From NCBI GenBank assembly GCA_937907245.1, contig CALCUM010000002.1:62001-126000 (forward strand): DNA of 64,000 nucleotides. The letters run 5' to 3'. The notes under the pieces were generated by a model. The model saw only the letters and a program-made list of their open reading frames with translations. It did not search any database and was not told where the DNA came from. The stretch is from an uncultured Rhodobiaceae bacterium (GTDB lineage Bacteria > Pseudomonadota > Alphaproteobacteria > RS24). A program made the translations under genes and the position numbers. Below are positions 56,579-64,000 of the stretch, one piece after another (positions within the stretch are counted from its first letter, which is position 1; each line of letters starts with the position of its first letter).

Positions 56579-57478
56579 ATGAGTGTCCCCAGCCAAGGTA
56601 AAGCGCATAGCTTTCAAGATCTCATCTTAAACCTACAACGCTATTGGGCCGACCAAGGCTGTGTGGTGTTGCAGCCCTATGATATGGAAATGGGCGCGGG
56701 TACGTTTCACCCCGCCACGGTTTTGCGCGCCCTTGGCCCCGAGCCTTGGAAGGCCGCTTATGTGCAGCCCTCGCGCCGCCCTACCGATGGTCGCTATGGC
56801 GAGAACCCCAATCGGTTTCAGCATTATTATCAGTTTCAAGTGGTGCTCAAGCCTTCGCCAGATAATATCCAAGAGCTATATTTAGAAAGCCTGAAAGTCT
56901 TGGGTATCGACCCGATGCAACATGACATTCGCTTTGTCGAAGATGACTGGGAAAGTCCAACGCTGGGCGCTTGGGGACTGGGCTGGGAGGTTTGGTGCGA
57001 TGGCATGGAAATCTCGCAATTCACTTATTTTCAACAAGTCGGCGGCATTGATTGCGAGCTGGTGACGGGCGAGCTGACCTATGGTTTGGAGCGTTTGGCG
57101 ACCTATGTGCAGGGCATCGATAATGGCTTTGACCTAGATTTTAACGGCAATGGGGTGAGCTATGGCGATGTTTTCCACCGCTCCGAAGTCGAGTTCTCCC
57201 ATTATAATTTCGAGGCCGCCAATACCGATGTTTTACTGCGCCATTTTGAAGACGCGGAAGCCGAATGTTTGCAATTGGTAGAAAAGGGCCTCTCGTTGCC
57301 CGCCTATGATCAGTGCATGAAGGCGAGCCATAATTTCAATTTGCTAGATGCGCGCGGCGTCATTTCCGTTACCGAACGCCAAGCCTATATCGGGCGCGTG
57401 CGGGCGTTGGCCAAAGCATGTGCCGAGGGCTATTTGGAAAATAAATTACAAGCCAATACAGGAGCCAGCCATGACTGA
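56579..57478 (+). CDS. glyQ: Glycyl-tRNA synthetase alpha subunit
   Basis: The 299-residue catalytic subunit of the bacterial alpha2beta2 GlyRS activates glycine. Conserved segments are [38 protein letters not shown] and [18 protein letters not shown]. The C-terminus overlaps the glyS start by 8 bases, coupling the two subunits. It shares its amino acid with the glycine cleavage operon in this window, but no T-box or riboswitch is seen here. Confidence 0.97.
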   Translation: MSVPSQGKAHSFQDLILNLQRYWADQGCVVLQPYDMEMGAGTFHPATVLRALGPEPWKAAYVQPSRRPTDGRYGENPNRFQHYYQFQVVLKPSPDNIQELYLESLKVLGIDPMQHDIRFVEDDWESPTLGAWGLGWEVWCDGMEISQFTYFQQVGGIDCELVTGELTYGLERLATYVQGIDNGFDLDFNGNGVSYGDVFHRSEVEFSHYNFEAANTDVLLRHFEDAEAECLQLVEKGLSLPAYDQCMKASHNFNLLDARGVISVTERQAYIGRVRALAKACAEGYLENKLQANTGASHD

Positions 57479-59504
57479 TTTTCTGTTAGAGCTTTACTCT
57501 GAAGAAATTCCCGCTGGCCTACAAGCCAGTGCAGCGGCGCAATTAGAGCGTCATGTTTTGGGCTTTTTGAAAAGTTTCGACGTGGTGCCAAGCCAGGTGA
57601 ACGCCTATGCGGCGCCGCAACGTTTGGCGCTTTGTATCGACGGCCTGCCGCTCAATTTGCCCGACCGCAAAGAAGAGAAAAAAGGCCCGCGAGTCGATGC
57701 GCCCGAAAAAGCCATCGAAGGTTTTTTGCGTGCCAATCAGCTCGACAGCGTGGAGGCTTTGAAAATACGCGACGATAAAAAAGGCGCCTTCTACATACTA
57801 GAGATCGACGAGCCAGGCCGCCCATTGGCTGAGGCCTTGGCTGGGTTTTTGCCGGATATGATACGCGGATTTCAATGGCCAAAATCCATGCGTTGGGGCG
57901 ATGGTAGCCTACGCTGGGTGCGCCCTTTGCGCGGTATTTTATGTGTTTTAGATGGCGCCATTGTGCCGTTTGACGTGGAGGGTCTGACCAGCGGTAATAC
58001 CACATTTGGCCACCGTTTTATGGCACCTGAGGCGATGCAGATATCGCATGCGAAAGATTATTTGGGCAGCTTAGAAAAAGCATTTGTGCTAGCCGATGCG
58101 CCGGTGCGCGAAGCGATGGTTATGGAAGGCGCGAGCGCGCTGGCCACATCCGTTGGCTGCGATTTGGTGGAAGATTTAGGCCTGATGCGCGAAACGGCAG
58201 GGCTGGTCGAATGGCCGGTGCCGCTTCTAGGCAGCATGGATGCTGAGTTCATGGATGTGCCAGAAGAAGTGCTGGTTTCGGTGATGCGCACGCACCAAAA
58301 ATATTTCGCGCTTCGCACGGCGGACGGAAAACTTGCGCCTTATTTTATCACCATCTCCAACATAGAGACGCCCGACAAAGGCGCCGCGATTGTGAACGGC
58401 AACCAACGTGTGTTGCGCGCGCGCCTTTCGGATGGACGGTTTTTCTGGGATCAAGACCGCAAAGAAACTTTGACCAGCCGCCTGCCGGCTTTGGAGAAAG
58501 TCACCTTCCAAGCCAAACTTGGTACGGTGGCGCAAAAAGCCGAGCGGATTGAAAAACTAGCGAAATCATTGGCGCCTGGTCTACAGGCAGACGCTGAATT
58601 ATCGGCGCAAGCGGGGCTGCTGGCGAAAGCCGATTTGACCTCTGGCATGGTTTACGAATTCCCCGAACTGCAAGGCATTATGGGCGGCTATTACGCGGCG
58701 CATGATGGCCTAGGGGACACCGTGGCGACAGCCATTCGCAGCCATTATTCACCGCAAGGGCCAGACGACGCCATTCCGCAAACCCCTGAAGGGCGCGCTG
58801 TGGCGCTAGCCGATAAATTGGATACTTTGGCGGGCTTCTGGTCGATTGATGAAAAGCCAACAGGCTCAAAAGACCCTTTTGCTTTGCGCCGTGCGGCTTT
58901 GGGCATTATCCGCATTTTGCTAGAAACCGAAACGCAGCTCTCTTTGCGGCCTGTTTTTGAGACGGCCTTTTCGCTCTATGAGGTCAAGGCGCCAGAGACT
59001 TATGTTGACGATTTGCTGAGCTTTATCGCCGACCGATTGAAAGCGCATTTGCGCGATCAAGGGGTGCGCCATGATGTGGTCAGCGCCATTTTTGCGCTGG
59101 GTAGTGACGATGTTTTGGAAATCGTACAACGCGCGCAAAGCTTACAAAGCTTTTTGGCACAAGAAGATGGCGCCAATTTGCAGGCCGCCTTTAACCGCGC
59201 CAATGGCATTTGCCAGAAGGCCAGCCACACACAAACCCAAGTGGATGAGGCCTTATTGGTGGAGCCAGCCGAGCGCGCGCTTTTCGCGGCGATGGCCAGC
59301 TTGAACGATATCGATATTGGCGAGCTGGCTGGCTATGATGCCTATCTGGATGGATTGGCTACTTTGCGGGCTCCCGTAGATGCATTTTTTGAGGCTGTGA
59401 TGGTCAATGACGAAGATGAAAAAATCAGGCATAATCGGTTATCCTTGCTGCAAGCCTTGGCGCATGGCATGCGTCGGGCGGCAGCGTTTGACGAAATTGA
59501 ATAG
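57471..59504 (+). CDS. glyS: Glycyl-tRNA synthetase beta subunit
   Basis: The 677-residue beta subunit is needed for tRNA recognition. The typical start is [39 protein letters not shown] and [19 protein letters not shown] are family segments, and [15 protein letters not shown] lies near the C-terminal third. GGAG nine bases before 57471 supports this start over 57348, which would lie deep in glyQ. ppdK begins just after the stop. Confidence 0.96.
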   Translation: MTDFLLELYSEEIPAGLQASAAAQLERHVLGFLKSFDVVPSQVNAYAAPQRLALCIDGLPLNLPDRKEEKKGPRVDAPEKAIEGFLRANQLDSVEALKIRDDKKGAFYILEIDEPGRPLAEALAGFLPDMIRGFQWPKSMRWGDGSLRWVRPLRGILCVLDGAIVPFDVEGLTSGNTTFGHRFMAPEAMQISHAKDYLGSLEKAFVLADAPVREAMVMEGASALATSVGCDLVEDLGLMRETAGLVEWPVPLLGSMDAEFMDVPEEVLVSVMRTHQKYFALRTADGKLAPYFITISNIETPDKGAAIVNGNQRVLRARLSDGRFFWDQDRKETLTSRLPALEKVTFQAKLGTVAQKAERIEKLAKSLAPGLQADAELSAQAGLLAKADLTSGMVYEFPELQGIMGGYYAAHDGLGDTVATAIRSHYSPQGPDDAIPQTPEGRAVALADKLDTLAGFWSIDEKPTGSKDPFALRRAALGIIRILLETETQLSLRPVFETAFSLYEVKAPETYVDDLLSFIADRLKAHLRDQGVRHDVVSAIFALGSDDVLEIVQRAQSLQSFLAQEDGANLQAAFNRANGICQKASHTQTQVDEALLVEPAERALFAAMASLNDIDIGELAGYDAYLDGLATLRAPVDAFFEAVMVNDEDEKIRHNRLSLLQALAHGMRRAAAFDEIE

Positions 59505-59513
59505 GTGAGCCAT

Positions 59514-62183
59514 ATGACCCCTCGCAAACTTGTATATGCATTTGCTGACGGGTTTGCCGATGGCCGCGCCGATATGAGCGCACAGCTTGGCGGCAAAGGG
59601 GCAAATTTGGCGGAAATGTGCCTAATGGGCCTGCCAGTGCCCCCCGGTTTCACGCTGACCACAGATGTTTGCACGCATTTTAACGCTCATGATCGGGCTT
59701 TCCCCGAAGGCTTGAAAACCCAAGTCGAAGCCGCGCTGGAGCGTTTGAGCGAGGATATCGGCATGGTTTTTGGCGATATAAAAAACCCGCTTTTGGTCTC
59801 TGTGCGTTCGGGCAGTCGCGCCTCTATGCCGGGCATGATGGATACGGTTTTAAACCTCGGCCTCAACGATGAGACGGTCGAGAGCATGGCCGCCAAAACT
59901 GGAGACGCGCGTTTTGCTTGGGATAGCTACCGCCGTTTCCAACAAATGTATGGCGACGTTGTCATGGGCATCGACCATGATTATTTTGAAGACATTATTG
60001 ACGATTATAAGTTCGAGAACTCGCTCTCGCTGGATGCTGATTTGGCGGCCGACGACTGGCGCTATATTTGCACTCGCTTTGGCGACATGATGGAGCAAGA
60101 AGCGGGACATCCGTTTCCCCAAGATGTACATGCCCAACTATGGGGCGCCATTGGCGCGGTGTTCGATAGTTGGAACAATCGTCGCGCGCAGACCTACCGA
60201 AAGCTGCACGATATTCCCGATGATTGGGGCACCGCGGTAAATGTTCAATCCATGGTGTTTGGCAATCTGGGCCAAACCAGCGCGACCGGCGTTGCGTTTA
60301 CGCGCAATCCGTCGACTGGCGCGAAAGAGATTTACGGCGAATATCTAATCAACGCGCAAGGCGAAGATGTGGTGTCCGGCATTCATACGCCGCTCTATCT
60401 CACCAAGACGGCGCGCGAAGAAGCGGGTACACCTGATTTATCGTTAGAAGAATCCATGCCCGATGCCTATAGCGATTTGGTGCAAGTCTTCGCCCAACTG
60501 GAAAGCCATTTTTGCGATATGCAAGATGTCGAGTTCACCATTCAAAACGGACGCTTGTTCATTTTGCAAACGCGCAACGGCAAGCGCACGGTTATGGCAG
60601 GGTTAAAAATCGCCGTCGATATGGTGGCCGAGGGCGTTATCGATCAAGAAGCGGCGGTGCTGCGGGTGGAACCTGAGGCCTTGGAGCAATTATTGCACCC
60701 GACGTTAGACCCAAGAGCCAAAGTGACCGTGTTGACCAAAGGTCTGCCCGCCTCACCCGGAGCCGCTAGCGGTAAAATTATTTTCTCTGCCGATCATGCC
60801 GAAGAGATGGCCGCACAAGGCGAGAAGTTAGTTTTGGTGCGGATGGAAACTAGCCCCGAAGACATTCATGGCATGTATGCGGCGCAAGCAGTTTTGACCT
60901 CGCGGGGCGGCATGACGAGCCACGCCGCCGTTGTCGCGCGGGGGCTGGGCCGTCCGTGTGTTTCGGGCGCGGGTCAATTAATTATCGATTATGACACGAA
61001 AACCGCGCGCATCGGCCAAGGCGAAAGCGCCATTGAGCTGGCCGAGGGCGATGTGATTACCGTCGACGGCACTTCTGGGCGCGTGATGGCCGGCGAAGTT
61101 GCCACTTTGGAGCCAGAGTTAAGCGGCGATTTTGGTACATTGATGGGCTGGGCCGATGCGGCCTCGCGAATGAAAGTGCGAACCAATGCCGAGACGGCAG
61201 CGGAAGCCAAGCGGGCGCGTAAGTTTGGCGCGCAAGGCATCGGCCTATGCCGCACCGAACATATGTTCTTTGACGCGCAACGAATTTTCCAAGTCCGACA
61301 GATGATTTTGGCGCAAGATGAAGCGCACCGCCAAACGGCTTTAGAGGCGCTAGAGCCCGAACAACGGTCTGACTTCGTTGAGTTGTTTAAGATTATGGAC
61401 GGCCTGCCGGTCACCATTCGATTGCTCGACCCGCCGTTACATGAGTTTTTACCGACACCTGACGATAACGTGGAAGCTTTGGCCGAAGCGCTGGGGCAAA
61501 GCCCTAAGGCGTTGCGCGCAACCATCACGGCGATGGCCGAGAGCAATCCAATGTTAGGCCATCGCGGTAGCCGTTTGGCTATCACCTCGCCAGATATTTA
61601 TGCCATGCAATTACGGGCTATTTTCGGCGCCATGAAAGACGCTGGCGCAAATCCACAAGTGGAGATTATGTTCCCGCTCATCAGTGAGCCACGCGAGCTG
61701 GCGATGCTGTTAGACATGGTGCCTGACATAGCCAAACCTTTTGGTATTGCCGAGACGGCGTATCAGTTAGGTACGATGATTGAAGTGCCACGTGCGGCTT
61801 TATTGGCCGATGAGTTGGCCGCGCAAGTAGGATTCTTTTCGTTTGGAACCAATGACTTAACGCAGACCACCTTTGGGCTATCGCGCGATGATGCAGGTGG
61901 GTTTTTGCCGCATTATGTGGCCAAGGGCTTGTTGGACCGCGACCCGTTTTCGCAGTTAGATGAACGCGGTGTCGGTGGATTGATGGCCATGGCTGTCGAA
62001 AAAGCGCGCGCCACACGAGCCGATATCAAGCTGGGCATTTGCGGCGAGCATGGCGGCGATCCGAGCAGCATTGGATTTTGTGAAAGCCTTGGACTGGATT
62101 ACGTATCTTGTTCCGCTTTCCGCGTGCCCATCGCGCGGTTGGCGGCAGCGCAAAGTGCTATTCGGGCGCGCACTAAATCCTAA
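59514..62183 (+). CDS. ppdK: Pyruvate, phosphate dikinase
   Basis: The 889-residue enzyme interconverts pyruvate + ATP + Pi and PEP + AMP + PPi. The N-terminal ATP-grasp region has LGGKGANLAEMCLMGLPVPPGF (first 20: LGGKGANLAEMCLMGLPVPP). The phosphohistidine domain has GGMTSHAAVVARGLGRPCVSG at about 465-485 with the catalytic His. The C-terminal PEP-binding barrel has GLCRTEHMFF, FGTNDLTQTTFGLSRDD and GICGEHGGDP. GGTGAG precedes ATG 59514; GTG 59505 is the alternative. The glyQ-glyS-ppdK order is common in alphaproteobacteria. Confidence 0.96.
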   Translation: MTPRKLVYAFADGFADGRADMSAQLGGKGANLAEMCLMGLPVPPGFTLTTDVCTHFNAHDRAFPEGLKTQVEAALERLSEDIGMVFGDIKNPLLVSVRSGSRASMPGMMDTVLNLGLNDETVESMAAKTGDARFAWDSYRRFQQMYGDVVMGIDHDYFEDIIDDYKFENSLSLDADLAADDWRYICTRFGDMMEQEAGHPFPQDVHAQLWGAIGAVFDSWNNRRAQTYRKLHDIPDDWGTAVNVQSMVFGNLGQTSATGVAFTRNPSTGAKEIYGEYLINAQGEDVVSGIHTPLYLTKTAREEAGTPDLSLEESMPDAYSDLVQVFAQLESHFCDMQDVEFTIQNGRLFILQTRNGKRTVMAGLKIAVDMVAEGVIDQEAAVLRVEPEALEQLLHPTLDPRAKVTVLTKGLPASPGAASGKIIFSADHAEEMAAQGEKLVLVRMETSPEDIHGMYAAQAVLTSRGGMTSHAAVVARGLGRPCVSGAGQLIIDYDTKTARIGQGESAIELAEGDVITVDGTSGRVMAGEVATLEPELSGDFGTLMGWADAASRMKVRTNAETAAEAKRARKFGAQGIGLCRTEHMFFDAQRIFQVRQMILAQDEAHRQTALEALEPEQRSDFVELFKIMDGLPVTIRLLDPPLHEFLPTPDDNVEALAEALGQSPKALRATITAMAESNPMLGHRGSRLAITSPDIYAMQLRAIFGAMKDAGANPQVEIMFPLISEPRELAMLLDMVPDIAKPFGIAETAYQLGTMIEVPRAALLADELAAQVGFFSFGTNDLTQTTFGLSRDDAGGFLPHYVAKGLLDRDPFSQLDERGVGGLMAMAVEKARATRADIKLGICGEHGGDPSSIGFCESLGLDYVSCSAFRVPIARLAAAQSAIRARTKS

Positions 62184-62193
62184 ACTTGTCGCC

Positions 62194-63075
62194 TTAAGAA
62201 ATATCGATATCGAGCCCAAGGTCTAGCGTCTGTGGGGAATGGGTAATGGCGCCGACCGAAATATAGTCCACGCCACTTTCGGCAATAGCCACCACTGTGG
62301 CTTCCGATACCCGTCCAGAGGCTTCCAAAACCGCTCGCCCTTGTGTGCGCTCGACCGCCTTGGCCAGTTGCTCTGGGCTCATATTGTCGAGCAAGATTAT
62401 GCGAGCCTTGGCCGCCAGCGCTTCGTCTAATTGCTCTAATGTATCGACTTCAATCTCGATGGCCACCATGTGGCCCGCCCCGTTTTGGGCGGCTGTAAGG
62501 GCCGGCGTTATGCCGCCCGCCACGGCAATATGATTATCCTTAATCATAATCGCATCATCCAGCCCAAAGCGATGGTTGGCTCCGCCACCAGCCCGCACAG
62601 CGTATTTTTCAACCGCGCGCAAACCTGGTGTGGTTTTTCGCGTGTCGCAAATTTGCGCTTTTGTGTGCGCCACGAGAGCGACCAGATGGGCGGTCTTGCT
62701 GGCAATGCCAGACATATGGCCAAGGTAATTAAGGGCCACGCGTTCGGCGGCCAATAAAGCGCGAGCCGAACCTTCTATGGTGGCTACCTCATCGCCAGGC
62801 TTTAGGGTCTCGCCGTCTTGTTTGTGGCGCGTGACCTGAAGCCCACTTCGATTGGCGCAAAATGCGGCCTCTGCTAAATCCATACCGGCCAAAGTGCCCG
62901 CCTCACGCGCGCGAATGACGCCATGGGCTCTGGCTTGGGTAGGTATCACATTTTGCGATGTGATATCTCCCGTGCGCCCCCAGTCTTCCGATAGGGCAAT
63001 CTCGACCAGTCGCTCGACGGTTAGGGATGGCAGGGGTGGCAGATCGTCGGTGCTGGGCTGATGAAGTTTTGGCAC
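62194..63075 (-). CDS. nadC: Nicotinate-nucleotide pyrophosphorylase (carboxylating) NadC
   Basis: The 293-residue quinolinate phosphoribosyltransferase makes nicotinate mononucleotide in de novo NAD synthesis. EDWGRTGDITSQNVIP is near the start, TRKTTPGLRAVEKYAVRAGG and HRFGLDDAIMIKDNHI are the substrate-binding segments, and LLDNMSPEQLA and ASGRVSEATVVAIAESGVDY follow. The GTG at 63075 with AAGGA seven bases upstream is preferred to ATG 63132, which would overlap nadB. It lies 10 bases after nadB. Confidence 0.95.
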   Translation of the reverse strand: MPKLHQPSTDDLPPLPSLTVERLVEIALSEDWGRTGDITSQNVIPTQARAHGVIRAREAGTLAGMDLAEAAFCANRSGLQVTRHKQDGETLKPGDEVATIEGSARALLAAERVALNYLGHMSGIASKTAHLVALVAHTKAQICDTRKTTPGLRAVEKYAVRAGGGANHRFGLDDAIMIKDNHIAVAGGITPALTAAQNGAGHMVAIEIEVDTLEQLDEALAAKARIILLDNMSPEQLAKAVERTQGRAVLEASGRVSEATVVAIAESGVDYISVGAITHSPQTLDLGLDIDIS

Positions 63076-63085
63076 GGCGGTTTCC

Positions 63086-64000
63086 TTAAATGACTTGGGC
63101 CAAAGCAGGGTTTGCTTCGGGTAAATCGGCATAGGCGGCGTCTAGTTCGGCCATGGTTAATTGGCTATGTTCGGCAACGGCCTGCGAGGTTGGGAAGTCG
63201 GTTCTAAAGTGGCCACCGCGGCTTTCTTCGCGGCGCAAAGCGGCCATGGTAATAAATTGCGCGGCCAATACCATATTGGCAAATGGCGCCATGCCACCGG
63301 CCGCTTGTTGCAGGCGTTTAAGCTCGTGCAAGGTATGGATAAGCCCTTCGGCGTTGCGCAACACACCCACGTGGCGGCTCATCAGAGCGCGCAATTTATC
63401 GGTGGCAGGCGCCAGTTCTACCGCGCTGGCATCGATGCGGGTCTCGGGCGGTGCCGGACGCGCACGACTGGATGTGGGCACAAGATTGTTAATGTCTTGC
63501 GCGATGCGGGCGCCAAAGACAATCGCCTCGAGCAAAGAATTACTGGCCAAACGATTGGCGCCATGCAGCCCCGTGGCCGCTACTTCGCCGCAAGCCCAAA
63601 GACCTGGCAGACTAGATCGCCCATGGATGTCAGTACGAATGCCCCCCATGTGAAAATGCGTGGCGGGCGCGACGGGCAATAGGCTTTGGGTCGGGTCGAT
63701 GCCAAATTTTTTGCAATTTTCGGCCACAGTAGGAAAGCGCGCGTCGAGGTTTGCAGCCAAACCATTGGGCCGCAAATCAAGGCCCACGGATCCGGTTTTT
63801 ACAATCTGGTCGAACACGGCACGAGCCACGATATCGCGCGGCGCCAATTCGGCGTTTTCATGCACTTGCATCATGAAGCGCTCGCCTTTGGCATTGATGA
63901 GCTGGGCGCCTTCGCCGCGCAAAGCTTCGGTGGCCAAGGGAGCAGGGTCGCCCATGCCGGTAAGGGCCGTGGGATGGAATTGCACAAATTCGCTATCGCC
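63086..64000 (-). CDS. nadB: L-aspartate oxidase NadB, C-terminal part
   Basis: The gene runs off the right edge, so only the last 304 or so residues are visible. FAD-enzyme segments are EFVQFHPTALTG, HFHMGGIRTDIHGRSSLPGL, and ACGEVAATGLHGANRLASNSLLEAIVFG (first 20: ACGEVAATGLHGANRLASNS). The C-terminal helical domain includes HVGVLRNAEGL and ESRGGHFRTDFP. It oxidises aspartate to iminoaspartate for quinolinate synthesis with NadA (outside the window) and precedes nadC in an apparent operon. Confidence 0.94.
   Translation of the reverse strand, partial: GDSEFVQFHPTALTGMGDPAPLATEALRGEGAQLINAKGERFMMQVHENAELAPRDIVARAVFDQIVKTGSVGLDLRPNGLAANLDARFPTVAENCKKFGIDPTQSLLPVAPATHFHMGGIRTDIHGRSSLPGLWACGEVAATGLHGANRLASNSLLEAIVFGARIAQDINNLVPTSSRARPAPPETRIDASAVELAPATDKLRALMSRHVGVLRNAEGLIHTLHELKRLQQAAGGMAPFANMVLAAQFITMAALRREESRGGHFRTDFPTSQAVAEHSQLTMAELDAAYADLPEANPALAQVI

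Overview
This window is a gene-dense chromosomal segment of an alphaproteobacterium with moderate GC. The evidence is its gene content and order: a CcrM-type GANTC methyltransferase; split gcvPA/gcvPB; a coxB-coxA-ctaB-small protein-ctaG-coxC-SURF1-thrC cluster; atpI-atpB-atpE-atpF'-atpF with duplicated b subunits; ispH-thrB-rnhA; mutY-DciA(DUF721)-DsbA-smc; and glyQ-glyS-ppdK. ETF-QO, an aa3-type oxidase and ubiquinone synthesis point to aerobic respiration. lpxK, waaA and an MsbA-like exporter point to a lipid A/Kdo outer membrane. The order or genus cannot be set from sequence alone. I see no tRNA, rRNA, insertion sequence, prophage or CRISPR array; the region looks like core genome.

Layout. 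1-6.3 kb: end of an RluB-like pseudouridine synthase, rsmD, a DUF1640-like coiled-coil protein, an ACAD10-type kinase-like protein, purD, and divergently xseA, a DUF2093 protein and an M23 factor. 6.3-14 kb (minus strand): lpxK-waaA-msbA-like, pmbA, a fatty acid desaturase and ubiA. 14-17.8 kb: rsmE, gshA and the opposed tldD. 18-26.2 kb: cytochrome c oxidase and its assembly genes, thrC and an orphan membrane protein. 26.2-30.7 kb: yqgE, a DsbD-alpha-like periplasmic protein, a peroxiredoxin, and ispH-thrB-rnhA. 30.9-38 kb: a lipoprotein, a tandem glycine riboswitch, gcvT-gcvH-gcvPA-gcvPB-rnhB, then ccrM. 38-44.6 kb: a Met/Asp-repeat membrane protein, mutY, dciA, a DsbA-like protein and smc. 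44.7-47.2 kb: the ATP synthase F0 operon. 47.2-56.5 kb: lytic transglycosylase, a family-4-like uracil-DNA glycosylase, ETF-QO, a TPR protein, ispE, a polyprenyl synthase and a TrmN6-like methyltransferase. 56.6-64 kb: glyQ-glyS-ppdK, then nadC and the end of nadB.

How the genes connect. Respiration is represented by cytochrome oxidase, F0, ETF-QO, and ubiA plus the polyprenyl synthase. Isoprenoid supply is represented by ispH, ispE and the polyprenyl synthase. Glycine enters the glycine-responsive gcv operon. rnhB is translationally coupled to gcvPB, so it probably shares that control. ccrM lies next; its upstream region carries three GANTC sites and a consensus DnaA box within 70 bp. The gcv promoter region carries the same GACTC-N5-GACTC arrangement as the ccrM upstream region.

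The most interesting signals are regulatory or small-scale: the GACTC-N5-GACTC pairs, a possible ATC start codon for the helicase loader dciA, a short ORF between the riboswitch and a TTG-started gcvT, a periodic Met/Asp protein, a 22-bp triplication of the rnhA 3' end, and a structured atp leader. I found no clear new multi-gene system.
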